This document shows, in pieces, positions 1 to 11,545 of a stretch of DNA of 64,000 bases. Within the stretch, counting starts at the first letter, position 1. Every line of letters starts with the position of its first letter. The notes beneath the pieces were generated by a model. That model was not told the DNA's origin. It did not search any database and saw only the letters and a program-made list of their open reading frames with translations. Source of the stretch: Lithobates sylvaticus. Taxonomy: Eukaryota > Chordata > Amphibia > Anura > Ranidae. The stretch spans positions 610,861,486 to 610,925,485 of the forward strand of contig CM053029.1 in the NCBI GenBank assembly GCA_028564925.1, written 5' to 3'. Made by a program: the position numbers and the translations under genes.

Positions 1-70
1 TGATGTCAGTGCCCGGACACTGAAGGTGGCAGACTACGAGGGACCCCCTAATGTGTGAGGAAAAAACTAC
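1..70. repeat. TTAA-A MITE, 3' part, cut by the window edge
   Basis: These bases nearly match 60401-60450, which lies inside a complete TTAA-A element (60105-60561). The shared block ends near the words for 'gagggaccccct' and then diverges, so this is a truncated copy or the end of one that starts before the window. Confidence 0.6.
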
Positions 71-806
71 CGATAACTGGCAAGTCTGTTTACATGTGAC
101 CAGCTGTGATTGGACGCAGCTGATCACATGGTAAAGGGCCGGTGTGATTGGCCCTTTACCGCAATCTGCGATGAGATGTGTCCTAAGAACACAGGGGTCT
201 CAGATCAAACCCTGGGGTCACGCAGGGTTCAGGGTTCAGGGACGTCCATGGATGCCCTTACCAGAAATAAACGACCTTGCGATAGCCGTTTTTTGGCTAT
301 AGCGTGATTGGGAACAAGTTAAAACATATATTTTTTTTTGTTTTTTAAGCTTCCAAATTTGCCACCATGCTGCAGCTGTCCCCACTTCTGCTCGAAGACT
401 GAGAACTAAGTGATCACATGACTGCTGATTGCTCAGTTCTCAGTCTGCTCCAGGTGTTGAGCAATGACTCATTGCTCTCTGCTCACTCTCCAGCACTTGC
501 TGGGTTGGGAATGGCTGGCTCCGGCTCTCAGCGGCACTCCAACTTTTAATCAAACAGCGGGGGGGGGGGGGAATCCAGACAATATTGTCGTGCTTCCCTA
601 GTCTGCAGTCAGCTGATGGTTGCAGAAGCTTGCTAGAAGTTGACTGTTACAGGAGAGCAAAAGTAAATGTGTTCCTGTGACCTGGAAGAGTATTATGAAA
701 AAAGCTGTAGAGAGATCTGAGAAATCGGCCAGAGAAATCAGAAAGTTTAATTTTAAGTCTGTTCATTTTTGCACAAATATAAAAGCCTTCATTTTACATT
801 TTTCAG
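71..806 (+). other. Intron sequence upstream of a RAB11FIP1 exon
   Basis: No coding exon is recognised. The stretch contains a poly-G run near 560-571 and a T-rich tract before position 806 that serves as the polypyrimidine tract of the next exon. The open frame that extends upstream of 807 lacks vertebrate similarity and is read here as intron. Confidence 0.6.
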
Positions 807-1494
807 GACGATTTCCTCACATCCCAATAATCGCTCACAAAAGAACGGCCAGCGCCGACACCAAGCAGTGGAGTCAAATCACATCCGGGAACAAGAAGGA
901 AGGACTGTCTCTATTCAGCGGCTTGAAATCCAAGAACGACCCGATGACTCGATCCAACTTGTGCATCAATGGAAATCACGTGTACATGGAGGAGACGGAA
1001 CCCAAAAGTGACAGTTCCAAGGACAGTTCCGTCACCAACTCCCCACAGATCTCCCGCAAAAGTCCACTTTATGCTTCAGCTGAGAACCTGGACTTCAAAC
1101 CCTCCAAGGAGACTGTAAATCCCCCCGGCGAGAAGGGGATGACCTCCTCCGCATCCAATTCTTCCCTCAAGTCTTCAGAACAGCCGGCGACACAAACCCC
1201 ACAGGCTGAGGAGCCGCGACCCAAAACTCCTCCCCCGACCTTCGATGTCCCAAAAGAGGAAAAGAAGGAAAATAAAAAAACGGAAAACAAGAAGTCTTCC
1301 TTGTTGTCGTTGGTTACCGGGAGAAAGGAAACCCCCAAACCCGCAGAGAATGAGCAGCCGGCAAAGAGAGAAGCGCCCAAACCACCCGCAGAAGAGAGCG
1401 CCAAGAAGAGCGCGCCCAACCCCTTCCAGGAGGATCTGGTGGAGAAGAAACCCGAACTTCTCCCTAGCGCTAAAACCTCCGCCGTCAAACCCAG
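807..1494 (+). CDS. RAB11FIP1: RAB11FIP1 internal exon (Rab-coupling protein, class I Rab11-FIP)
   Basis: Exon of the Rab11 effector that couples Rab11 (and Rab4) endosomes to receptor recycling. The acceptor is the TTTTCAG ending at 806 and the donor is CCCAG|GTGTGT at 1494. The exon is 688 nt: two bases finish a codon, 228 full codons follow, and it ends in phase 2. Recognition rests on remembered human RAB11FIP1: HKRTAS, KKEGLS, GLKSKND, TRSNLCINGNHVYMEE, a KSSLLSLVTGRKE block, and the ending AVKPR, all in the same order. Between them lie Pro/Lys/Glu-rich, probably disordered segments and one NPF tripeptide (SAPNPFQED), a typical EH-domain ligand. The membrane-binding C2 domain should be encoded upstream. 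The exact acceptor is inferred; other FIPs also have a short hydrophobic stretch before HKRT. The next exon (10262) joins in phase. Confidence 0.9.
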
Positions 1495-1641
1495 GTGTGT
1501 ACAACTTCATGTTCCTGCATGGAAATACGATCTAGGAAATTATAGTTTACAGTAGCTAGAAACTATAATAATGGTAAAAAGCGTTTTGTCGCTTGGGTGC
1601 TTTTTTTATTTTTGTTTTTTTTTCTGTGTTTTGTGTTTGCT

Positions 1642-2773
1642 TTAACCACTTTCAGCCCCGGACTATTTTGCTGGCTTAAGACCAGAGCACTTTTTTGCGA
1701 TTCGGCACTGCGTCGCTTTAACTGACAATTGCGCGGGTCGTGCGACGTGGCTCCCAAACAAAATTGACGTCTGTTTTTTTTTTTTTTCCACAAATAGAGC
1801 TTTCTTTTGGTGGTATTTGATCACCTCTGCGGTTTTTATTTTTTGCACTATAAACAAAAAAAGAGCGCCAATTTTGAAAAAAAAACAATATTTACTTTTT
1901 GCTATATCCCCCCAAAAAATATATAAAAAATTTTTTTTCCCCTTAGTTTAGGCCAGGGGTCTCAAACTGGCGGCCCTCCAGCTGTTGCAAAACTACAAGT
2001 CCCATGAGGCATTGCAAGGCTAACAGTTACAAGCATTACTCCCACAGGCAGAGGCATGATGGGACTTCAGCTGGAGGGCCGCCAGTTTGAGACCCCTGGT
2101 TTAGGCCGATGCGTATTCTACATATTTTTTGGTAAAAAAAATCGCAAGAAGCGATTGGTTTGCGCAAAAGTTATAGCGTTAACAAAATAGGGGATATTTT
2201 TATGGCATTTTTAGAATTTTTATAACTTTATTTTTTTATTTTTTTTTTACTAGTAATGGCGGCGATCATCGTTTTATTTTTTTTATTTTTATTTTTTTGT
2301 GACTGCGACATTATGGCGGACACATCAGACATTTATGACACATTTTTGAGACCATTGTCATTTATACAGCAATCTGTGCTATAAAAATGCACTGAGTAAA
2401 TGGCAGTGAAGGGGTTAACCAGAGGGTGGCAGTGTAGGGGTTAAGTGTGTCCCAGGGGCGTGTTGCTAACTGTGGGGGGGGGGGGGGGTGTGGCACATCA
2501 CTGATCTCTGCTCCAATCACAGGCAGCAGAGATCGGTGTCACTGTTGCTAGGCAGAACGGGGAGATGCTGTTTAGTTCAGAATCTCCCCTTTCTTCCTCC
2601 CAGTGAGATGATCGCAGGTATCCCCCGTGGTGATAGTCTGCGGGACCCGCTATCGGACTTACGGAGGTCCCGACTGATGCGCTGTCAGCAGCAAATTTTA
2701 AAGGGACGTACCTGTACACCCTTATGCCTGTCCGTGCCATTCTACATCGTACACCGGTCGGGAAGCCGTTCAA
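1642..2773 (-). mobile_element. TTAA-B MITE, copy 1
   Basis: The right-hand end of the family lies at 1642 (TTAA then CCACTTTCAGCCCCGG). The opposite end near 2773 resembles the family start at 33228 but is degraded. The body shares long stretches with the copies at 18871, 33228, 49878 and 51957, for example the AAATTGACGTC, TTTGGTGGTATTTGATCA and GCGGCGATCA segments. It is a non-coding TTAA-inserting element, and it carries a hAT MITE inserted at 1954-2098. Confidence 0.8.
1954..2098. mobile_element. Short palindromic hAT MITE nested in TTAA-B
   Basis: A 145-bp element begins CAGGGGTCTCAAACTGG and ends with its inverse. It is flanked by perfect 8-bp target duplications GTTTAGGC at 1946-1953 and 2099-2106. 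An 8-bp duplication with CAG ends is the hAT signature. Confidence 0.9.
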
Positions 2774-3009
2774 GAATTTATTTTAATTTTTTTGTGGAAG
2801 GAACATTTACTTGCTCTGTTTTCATGGTGGTTCTGTGTTTTCTACCAGAACCACTGCTGAAGTGAGGCTCGGTTGCACGCATTGTGTCATAGAGCAGCGC
2901 ATTTCTCTGTGGGTCGGGGGAAAGCGTGCAATTTTGCAAACGTTTCCAATACGCAGCAATGTAGACTGAGCCCAAAACCACAAAGTGAGGGGGAAAAATT
3001 CTATGGCTA

Positions 3010-3453
3010 TTAAAGTGGAAGTAAACTTCCATCGATTGTACCTATAGGTAAGCCGATAAGTGATGGGGAACCTCGGCACCCCGGATGTTTTGGAACTACA
3101 TTTCCCACGATGCTCCACTACACTGCAGAGTGCATGAGCATCATGGGAAATGTAGTTTCTAAACATCTGGAGAGCCAAGGGTCCCCATCACTGGCATATA
3201 AGGCTTGCCTATAGGTACTGTAAATATCTCCTAAACGTGCGCCGTTGCAGTGACGTCACACGGCTCCGGCCAGTCAGTCGCGGACCCGTGAAGGAAGATC
3301 GGTGAAGATGGATGTGGCCTCCAGCGGTGACAACAAGGGCTTCGTTTTCAGGGAAGTTTCACATAATGTGCTAGTATGTGATGCATTCTAGCACATTATG
3401 CCTTTACTTTGCAGGTCAGAGGGGGGAAAAAAGCTTTTTACTTCCTCTTTTAA
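3010..3453. mobile_element. TTAA-K MITE, copy 1
   Basis: TTAA occurs at both ends. The inverted ends are of the type AAGTGGAAGTAAAC / ACTTCCTCTT. It shares the TATCTCCTAAAC and 'catAATGTGCTAGTAT' segments with 51331-51788, which is in the opposite orientation. A second palindromic MITE is inserted within it. Confidence 0.75.
3060..3192. mobile_element. Palindromic MITE nested in TTAA-K
   Basis: The inverted ends are GTGATGGGGAACC and GGGTCCCCATCAC-like. The internal arms, around ACTACATTTCCCA and TGGGAAATGTAGT, also pair. The flanks show no clean 8-bp duplication, so the superfamily is uncertain (hAT-like ends). Confidence 0.6.
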
Positions 3454-4509
3454 GGTTAATTTTAAACTGATGAGCTTGAATATAATGTATTGTATTGAAA
3501 AATGTATAGTTTATTCTTTTATTCTTTTTTTATTTTTTTATTTTTATTATTTTTATTATTATTATTATTATTCATTTGCCTGTAAAGCAAAAATATAATT
3601 TGAGGCATTCAGTGTATATGCGCACTAAAATTAAACTTAATGTATATATTTTATCAATTTTTTGAAAATATAGGTTTTACAAACAAATGTACAACTACCA
3701 TATTTTTATTCTACAGGTTCTCTCCTTTTTGAAAATGGCTTTTTTTTTTTTTATATATATTTTTCTTGGGCGGTTGTTGATCTTCGTACACCTGTACCCA
3801 TGAATCCACTACATCCAAATTATTGTGAATGGGTCTGCTTGTATGTGGATGGATAGAACACCCGTTTTTAATAAACATGGTATACTTGCCTGCTGTGTAA
3901 TGGTTTTGCACAGAATAGCTCCAATCCTCCTTTTCTGGGGTCCCCCACAGGCGTTCCTGGCTCCTCACCCCCCATAGCAAGTTTGCCATGGGGGGGCACT
4001 CATGTCAGCTTGCTCCCCAGCCGCTGTGTGCCGCTGACAGTGCGGCTTGACCCCCCCGCTCTCTGCTCACTGGCTGTGATTGACAACAGCAGGAGCCAAT
4101 GACTAAGCAGGTGAGGAGGGAGAGAGCAGCAATGCTCCATCTTGGTTCCCCCTTTACATTGGGGGTCCCCATCGGATGCTGCCAGTGATCCTGGCTCCTC
4201 CACCCTGCTGAGTGCCCCCATGAAAGCCGTTTGCCATTATGGCCCTTCTGGGCTTGATCCCGAGCTGCTGTGCCCATTGACACAGTGCAGACCCTGCTGG
4301 TGATCCTGGCTCCTCCACGCTGCCGAGTGCCCCCCATAGAAAGCCGCTTTCTCCTGAGCCTCAGTATTTGTCTTTCGATGCAGACAGCGGGGGCTCAGCA
4401 CCAACCACCCCCCCCCCCCCCCGATGCTCCTGTCATAGGATTTGATTAACGAGGGCAATGTCCCAGGTGAGGGACAATCACTTTAACGTGGTTCTAAATA
4501 TTATTTTTT
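3454..4509. other. Intron, no gene or clear element
   Basis: The sequence is AT-rich around 3500-3770, with T and TA runs. It is then G/C-richer, with two partly repeated blocks around 3900-4350 (the GATCCTGGCTCCTCCA segment occurs twice). Nothing coding is recognised. Confidence 0.5.
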
Positions 4510-4970
4510 CTTTAAAGCGGAGTTCCACACAAAAATGAAACCTCCGCTTTTCCGGCTCTCCCGCCCATCACCCCCCCCTCCCCCCCTCCGTGTCACATTT
4601 GGCACCTTTCAGGGGGGAGCAGTCTAATACAGGTATTTTGCTCCCACATCTGGGCATAGATACCTGGGCCACCTGCGGGCATCACGCCACTTCCTATCTC
4701 CCCCGCTGTCTTCTGGGAGACACACGGGGCCCAGCAAACAGCAGGGACCAGTGGGATAGCGCATGCGCAGTAGGGAACCAGGAAGTGAATCGCTTCCCGA
4801 TTCCCTTACCAAGGATGGCGGCGTCAGGAGCCGTCAGCCGAGGGATAGATCGGCTTCTTGTGACAATATCACCGGCGTCCTGGACAACGGGTAAGTGTCC
4901 ATATATTAAAGTCAGCAGCTGCAGTGTTTGTAGTGTTGATTTTAAAGCGGAGCTCTGCCATTTTTAATTG
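4510..4970 (+). mobile_element. TTAA-A MITE, copy in the intron
   Basis: It starts TTAAAGCGGAGTTCCAC. Like the copies at 8633 and 60105, it carries the 'aagtcagcagctgcagtgt' type segment before a second AAAGCGGAGCTC block near 4945. It is non-coding. Confidence 0.6.
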
Positions 4971-5699
4971 CATTTATCTTGATATCTATGCATTATGATA
5001 AATCGCACCCCCCTAATACTTACCTGAGCCCCCATCTCAATCCAGCCATGTTGCACGAGAGCCTCGGCTGTCTGGGACTTTCCCTCATTGACTAAGACAG
5101 CATCGGTGCAATTGGCTCCTGATTTTTAGTCAGTGAGCCAATGAGGGGAGAGGGGGCGGGGCTCATCTGCAGCTCAGTGTCTGAATGAACACAGAGCAGC
5201 GGCTCAGGTGCCCCCCATAGTGAGCTGTTTGCTGTGGGGTCACTTGGAGGGAGGGGCCAGGAGAGCCGGAGAGGGACCCCAAAGAGGAGATCGGGGCTGC
5301 TCTGTACAAAACCATTACACATCAAAAAAAGCAAGACTTTATCACTTTAAATATAAATTCTAGATAACAAAGACTCATTGGTGTATGTTCGGCGGACAGT
5401 CGCATATAAATTAAAATGTAAAGTCTGCATATTGCGGCGACAGTTTTGACACTTGTTGGCATTTGATGACATCACTTTTTGTTAGAGATGAAAACAAAGT
5501 TCACACCTTGAAAACAGACTGTGACAGGCGACGCACATAATAGATTACCTTTTATTGGTTGCAGTTTTACTGTTTTACACGTAGAAACTTCCTGTTGGGC
5601 CAAAAGGGAAAATGAGAATTTTTTTTTATTCTTGGAGTGCAGATGTTGGGCTGTCGCTGATCTCTGTAAAGAGAGGACTTCATTCGATCTCAGAATGGC
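4971..5699. other. Intron, no gene recognised
   Basis: No exon and no recognisable paired ends. The part from 5080 to 5300 is GC-rich and resembles dispersed repeat sequence, but no boundaries could be set. Confidence 0.4.
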
Positions 5700-6790
5700 T
5701 ATAAACTCGAGTATAAGCCGAGTTTTTCAGCACATTTTTTGTGCTGAAAGTGTCCCCCTCGGCTTATACTCGAGTCGAGCACTTTTCTGCAGCAGAGAGT
5801 GACATTTTTCAAACCAACTTTGGGGCCCTGTATCTCGGGGCCACTTGGTGCTAGGAACCCCAAATTTGGCGTGCAAACCCAGTGGAACCAACACTACAAC
5901 ATATCTAATGGGATGCACCAAGTGGCCCCCGAGATACGGGGCCCCAAAGTCAGTTCGGAAAAGTGCTTGACATTTTCCGAACAGATATGTTGTAGTGATA
6001 GTTCCACTGAATTTGCACGCCAAATTTGGGGTTCCTAACACCAAGTGGCCCCTGAGATACGGGGCCCCAAAGTCGGTCAACTGTGTCAATCTGCAGCAAT
6101 GTCATTTCGGGACCCTTTGGGTCCAGAGACCCCATTTGGCTGCAGCTAGGGGGCATCTAGGAACCCTTAACTACCATGTTTGAAGTTCGGGGGACCTATG
6201 GCTGCAAATGGGCACAGTGAGGCTGCAAATGGGCACAGTGGACCGTTTTTTCCACTATCTCGGGGTCACTTGGTGCTAGGAACCCCAGCTATGTATGTTG
6301 GCTATGTTGTAGTGCTGGTTCCACTGTTTGCACACCAAATTTGGGGTTCCTAGCACCAAGTGGCCCCGACATACGGGGGCCCCAAAGTCGGTCAACTGTG
6401 TCCATCTGCAGCAATGTCATTTTGGGACCCTTTGGGTCCAGAGACCCCCATTTTTTTTGGCTGCAGATAGGGAGCATCTGGGAACCCTTAAATACTGAGT
6501 TCGAAGTTTGGGGGACCTATGGCTGCAAATGGGCACAGTGAGGCTGCAAATGGGCACAGTGAGGCTGCAAATGGGCACAGTGAGGCTGCAAATGGGCACA
6601 GTGAGGCTGCAAATGGGCACAGTGAGGCTGCAAATGGGCACAGTGAGGCTGCAAATGGGCGTTGTTGACCCTTTTTTCCACTTACAGTAGCTGCGCATTT
6701 CTCACACTAGGATTATACTTGAGTCTATTTTTTTCCCAGTTTTTTGTGGTAAAATTAGGTGCCTCGGCTTATACTCGAGTATATACGGTA
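5700..6790. mobile_element. Palindromic MITE with 'ACTCGAGTATAAGCCGAG' ends
   Basis: The left end near 5706 and the right end near 6765-6790 are inverted copies around ACTCGAGTATAAGCCGAG / CTCGGCTTATACTCGAGT. The right end continues into TATATACGGTA. Inside, a block reading CCCCGTATCTCGGGG...CACCAAGTGGCCCC occurs about four times in both orientations, so the interior is itself built of inverted duplications. It resembles the 'CCGTATTTATCGGCG' element at 55523 only at its ends. Confidence 0.7.
6520..6660 (+). repeat. 21-bp tandem repeat, about 7 copies
   Basis: The unit is AGGCTGCAAATGGGCACAGTG. It is repeated with almost no change, and two further copies lie at 6200-6240. Because 21 is a multiple of 3, it creates a spurious open frame of 7-residue repeats. 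It lies inside the palindromic MITE. Confidence 0.9.
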
Positions 6791-8310
6791 TATATGCTTT
6801 TCCTGGCTCGGTCTTGGCAGCCCCCGGATTTGGTGTTGATCCCTGAATATGACAGGCGATCATGTGACCAAATCCTGATCTGGTTTTTGTTATTCCGGGG
6901 CTGTGGATGGATATCGAATGTCTCTAACATTTTTATAACCACCTAGCAGGCCTGTGTGTGCGGCGAGGGACGGTCGGCGTCTTATCTCTCCGGGCGTTTG
7001 GTATTCGCTGTTAATCATTTACATTGGTATGAAGTCACTGGGCGCAATTCCAGAGAACACACCCAGCTGATGTTTTCTGCTGCACTGAGGAAGCAAAGAC
7101 TTCTCTCTGGTTTCTGTTAACCCTCTAATGTAACCCCCTCCCCCCTCCCCCGGGGGCAGATCTCTCCACGTTCCATCAGATGGGAACTTAGTGCTGTGAA
7201 TTACCTGCTGATTGTGGAAGAATCTGAAATCAATATTTGGCAATGGTTTGGTGTTTGGCTGTATATACAAAGTATAAGGTGTGCCTCCCCACAGCGGCCG
7301 GGCCCAGCGCGTGTCGTCTTGTCTTTGCTCATCGACGTCTCCTACTTCTGTCCTTTCTAAAGGTTAGAGATTTAAAAGTGCTGGTCTTGGGGGGGGGGGG
7401 GGGGGGGGGGGGGTCAAAACAACCTACATACTCGCCTAGGTGAATGCAGCATCGATCGAATGTTAACTGACATGCAACACAAGCAAAATGCCTGAACCCC
7501 TCCTCTACAGTGAGGAAGGAGGGAAGATTCTGCTCCTAAATAACAAGGGGGTGCTAGCTCCTTTGTGTGTTTTTTTTTTTTTTTTTTTTTTTTTTAGGAC
7601 TGATCTGCTCCCTGTTCTATGGCATTTCTGTTCTGTGACAGACGCTGCACAGAGCAGTACGGTGGGGGCTGCATGCTCCGGATTCCTCCGCCCTCCATCT
7701 GCTCAATGTAAAGTTATCGCTATTCTATCATATTCTGGGCTGAGAAGCCAATGGGTGACGCTGCAATAGCCAATTGGAATCCCCAAAAATCAGTCACTCA
7801 TTAACATGCATCTTTGCCAGCACACCCTGGATCTTCCACTGATGTCCACAAATTATATTCGGTGTAATCACTTAACACCATGACCTCCCACCTTCAGAAA
7901 GCAGGGGGGCAGAGAACAGAAATTAGAAGAGCTCCAGGCCCCCCCCCTCCCCAAAAAATGTAAAGGTAGCAGTAGCAAATACTGTAGCTTGCTGGCTTTT
8001 AATATAAGGACACTTACCTGTCCAGGGATCCAGCGGTGTCCTCACACGAGCAGATTCTTCAATCGGCTGCCTACTGCACATTCACGAGCAGCACTACGCC
8101 TTGTGAATGGTCTTGTAGTCTTCTGGGACCACAGAAGACCACAGAAGACTGGGAGGTGTGTGTGTGTGTGTGGGTGTGGGGGGGGGGGGGGGCAGGCAAA
8201 CTTATAGCTCAGATCGCTGCAGCATTCAATCCAAAGTGGGAGCGGGTACCTGTCAAAACAAAAGGAGAATGAAAACGGAACTTCCCCTTCTGGGTGAAGT
8301 TTCTCTTTAG
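6791..8310. other. Intron, low-complexity runs only
   Basis: There is a long G run near 7388-7413, a T run at 7570-7595, and a GTGTGT/G run at 8155-8193. A stretch from about 7985 to 8300 resembles a TTAA-A copy (AATATAAGGACACTTACCTGTCC...). No exon was recognised. Confidence 0.45.
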
Positions 8311-8632
8311 GCTCGATTTACACTACTGCGACTTTGCGACTTTGCCCGGTGACTTGATGCAACTTTGATGCGAGGGAGGGGCTACACTGCAGGGAATGTA
8401 ATGTCTGATCCTAATCGTATCATACGAAATATAGATGAGGATCCGACTTGGAGGCGACTTCCATTAAAGTCTATGGGCATAAGTCGGATAGAAGTCACCT
8501 TGAATTAGTACAGGAACCTTCAGTAGGGCTAATTAAGACGGCTCTCATTGACTAAAATGGGATTTCACATGTCATGTGACTTTGGTCTCACAATTTGAAT
8601 CCCAAGTTGTGGCAGTGTGAACTGAGCCTTAA
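8311..8632. mobile_element. Palindromic MITE (AGGCTCGATTTACACT ends)
   Basis: The left end AGGCTCGATTTACACTA is inverted in AGTGTGAACTGAGCCT at the right. The interior holds short GCGACTTTG repeats. It is non-coding and abuts a TTAA-A copy. Confidence 0.6.
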
Positions 8633-9240
8633 AGTTGAGCTCCACCCAAGAGTGGAACTTCCCCTCATTTGTTTCCTCTCCCCCTCCGATGCCACAATTG
8701 ACCCCACGTTTGGGGGGACAGGATATCTGTCTTTGACAGGTATCCTGTTCCCACTTCCGGGAGTCTGGCCACGGCCTGTGACATGACCCGGGGGCTCCCT
8801 CCTCCCTGTCGCTGGGCCAGTAGGAGAGAGGTGCGGGGCCTCGCGCATGGGCAGTAGGGTTCCCTCCGATGCCACAATTTACCCCACGTTTGGGGGGACA
8901 GGATATCTGTCTTTGACAGGTATCCTCCTGTTCCCACTTCCGGGAGTCCGCTTGTGGCCTGTGACATGACCCCGGGGCTCCCTCCTCCTCCCTGTCACTG
9001 GGCCAGTAGGAGAGAGGAGCGGGGCCTCGCGCATGGGCAGTAGGGATCCTAGCGTGAAGCCGTAAGGCTACACTACTGCATTCCCTCACCCGCAATGGCG
9101 GTGGCAGCACCCGACAGCTGATGGAAACAGCTGCGCTGCTGACATCGCGGGATTCCAGGACAGGTATGTGTCCTATTGTTGAAAGCCAACAGCTGCAGTG
9201 TGTAGCTGCTGCCTTAATTTTTTTTTTTTAAGCTGCAGAG
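8633..9240 (+). mobile_element. TTAA-A MITE with an internal ~180-bp tandem duplication
   Basis: It starts TTAAAGTTGAGCTCCACCC. The block from about 8687 to 8862 (CCGATGCCACAATT...GGGCAGTAGGG) is repeated at about 8867-9047 with few changes. The downstream part matches other TTAA-A copies (AGCTGCAGTGTGTAGCTG). Confidence 0.6.
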
Positions 9241-9449
9241 CTGATCTAAGGGACACTGGTCCCTGCACAGAGGAACATAGCTGAGGCTGTCAATCACAGG
9301 CTGTGTGCTGGAGCTCCCTCCCCTGTCACCTTTTTATCTCTTGGTGTCAGGAAAAACTTGTCAGACTCCTGCTGATGGCAGAGGAAGGAGGCAGCAGACC
9401 GAAATGACACTTGGTGCTCTGGACTGAGACTAGTATGCCCCATAGAGGG

Positions 9450-9991
9450 CAGGGGTGCAACGGATCGTCGCCGATCCGTGATCTGAACGGGTCTCCCAGT
9501 TCGGATCGGCACACCCCGCGCTCCGCGTCCTCGGCCTTAGGAAAGGCTGCGGCTTTGGTCTAGCTCCGGAGCGGCGGCCATCTTGGTACACCTGGCCGCT
9601 GTTTACAATGTGATCGCTCCGTCAAATGAAGGAGCAATCAGTTGTAAACAAACTCTGCATTACCCATACCCTGCCAATACTCTGCGATACCCATACCCTG
9701 CCAATACTCTGCGATGCCAATACTCTGCGATACCCATACCCTGCCAATACTCCGCGATACCCATACCCTGCCAATACTCTGCGATACCCATACCCTGCCA
9801 ATACTCTGGCGATACCCAGCCAATATTAGTGGGGGAGATGATGTGGATATTACAGTGGGGACTATATGGTGGCGGAATTTTCACAGGGTTTTGCAAATTC
9901 AATTATTTGCTGATCCGAAAAATGATCCGATCCGTGACTCTGATCCGAGGATCGATCCGATCCGTGAGTTTTTTGATCCGTTGCACCCCTA
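9450..9991. mobile_element. hAT MITE (CAGGGGTGCAACGGATC ends)
   Basis: It is flanked by perfect 8-bp duplications ATAGAGGG at 9442-9449 and 9992-9999. The ends are inverted (CAGGGGTGCAACGG / CCGTTGCACCCCTA). The interior has about five copies of a 27-bp tandem unit around 9660-9810 (CCCATACCCTGCCAATACTC...). This is a non-autonomous hAT element. Confidence 0.9.
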
Positions 9992-10261
9992 ATAGAGGGA
10001 TATACTTTGTTCATATTTCAGGTCTGAGGTTTACAACCACTTTAAGGCAGGAGAAGAGGGTTTCATATTCTGCAAATTGTACCAGGATTTGCCAGTGTGA
10101 ATGAGCCCTAAACGTGGAGCATGTAGATTGTTAACCCTGTGTGACCATGACTTCTAAATACTACTTTAATGCTGCTTTTATTATAGATTTTAAATGTCCT
10201 GTATATTGTGTATCTGCTAGGTAACTGACCTGCAGAATTTCTTTTTATTGTCCTTTTACAG

Positions 10262-11545
10262 ACTGGACGTGTCTTCAGAGGCTGAAACCAAAGCCAGGCT
10301 TCCTTCTGAGTCTTTATCTGATAATAATTTTTTTGCTGCTTCTTTCTCTGGTGGGCAGATCACTTCTCCTGCTTATACTCCTCACTCCCTCGATAAAGGT
10401 GTGAAGACTGACAATACAAACGAGGAGGAATCTACGAGCTCTTCTGATAACGAGAAGCCTTCTCTGCCTTTGTTTTGGAGATCCGGCAACTCTTCAAACA
10501 AACCTCCAGAACCTAAAGAGGTCAATGTTGTCGCCCCGTTTGGTGAAAAAAGCAAAGGAAAGAAAACTTATGTGAAGTCCCTTCTTGAGCAGATTACGGG
10601 CAAGCCGACCAGTAAAGATGCAGAGAATGTTGTGGATGAAGATCTTGTGAAGGGTATATTTCCTGTACACCAGAGCTTATCCGTCGAAGAGGATCCCGAA
10701 TTATTTCCAGAAAATAACCTTCGCAATCAAAATGAAGACGTGTCTAAGATCGATCAATCTATAATACCTGAAAAAAGTAAAGACAAACCTAGTGCTGCTG
10801 TTAAAGATGTGCCAAAGCCACCACCAAGAGTGCAGTCTACTTCCAATAACGAAAAACCAGAAGACAAGCAAGTGGTGGTACCAAAACCGGCACCTAGAAG
10901 TGGAAAAGTAAATAAAGCTTCAGATTCGGAATCCACTCCGACACCAGATCCTCAGCCTTTGGAGAGATCCATGCCTGAATCCATCATGGAACATGCTGCT
11001 CGTGCTGGGGCTACTCCAGTTGATAGCCATATTAATTTGGGACCCATTGGCGCCAACCCAAAAATGGCCAGTCCATTGATTGAAGAATATAATTACAGAC
11101 TTTCCGTCATTCCGGAAGTGGCTTCCGATGATGAGCTGCTAGATGCTAAAGATCAAAAATCTGGTATCAAAGCACAAAAAGAGGGTGGCTCTGCGAAACA
11201 GACCAATGAAGAATCCTTGTATGCCTCGGAGGACTTCAAGGGGAAGCCCACCGACGTTACAAATAGTGAAGTGAAAGCTGAAGTGGAGATAAGTGATTTG
11301 GCCCACCAACCTCCACCTGAGATTCCCGCTTCCAACACCTATCCTAGTTCTTCATCCAATTCTGTTTCTCTTCCAAATGACAAAACTAACCCTTCCAGCA
11401 CAGAATCCCCAGCAAACCCAACCACTGATGATTCTGATAAGGAAAGTACTGGCAAAAAGAAGCTGCTGCGGGCGTGGGTTTCACCCTCTGAGACACATCC
11501 AATCCCTACAGTGCAGAACGGTGGAGCAGTGTCTTCCAGACAAAG
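10262..11545 (+). CDS. RAB11FIP1: RAB11FIP1 large cassette exon (long-isoform exon)
   Basis: This exon follows 807-1494. The acceptor is a strong pyrimidine tract ending TTTTACAG at 10261 and the donor is CAAAG|GTGAGA at 11545. It is 1284 nt, exactly 428 codons in length, phase 2 at both ends, so it can be skipped without a frame change. The join AG|A gives the Arg of AVKPR followed by LDVSSEAETKARL. Vertebrate RAB11FIP1 has a large alternatively spliced exon here that separates long RCP isoforms from the short one; the frog exon fits in place and character. The product is acidic/Ser/Pro-rich and probably disordered, with Pro-Lys-Pro clusters (KPPPRVQ, VPKPAPRSGK) that could bind SH3 domains. 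No catalytic motif is seen. Intron retention would stop translation at once, because the TGA formed across the donor lies one codon past the exon. Confidence 0.88.

Noticed and set aside
677-806. Upstream extension of the RAB11FIP1 exon frame
   Set aside because: It lacks vertebrate similarity, and a good acceptor (TTTTTCAG at 806) separates it from the conserved HKRTAS part.
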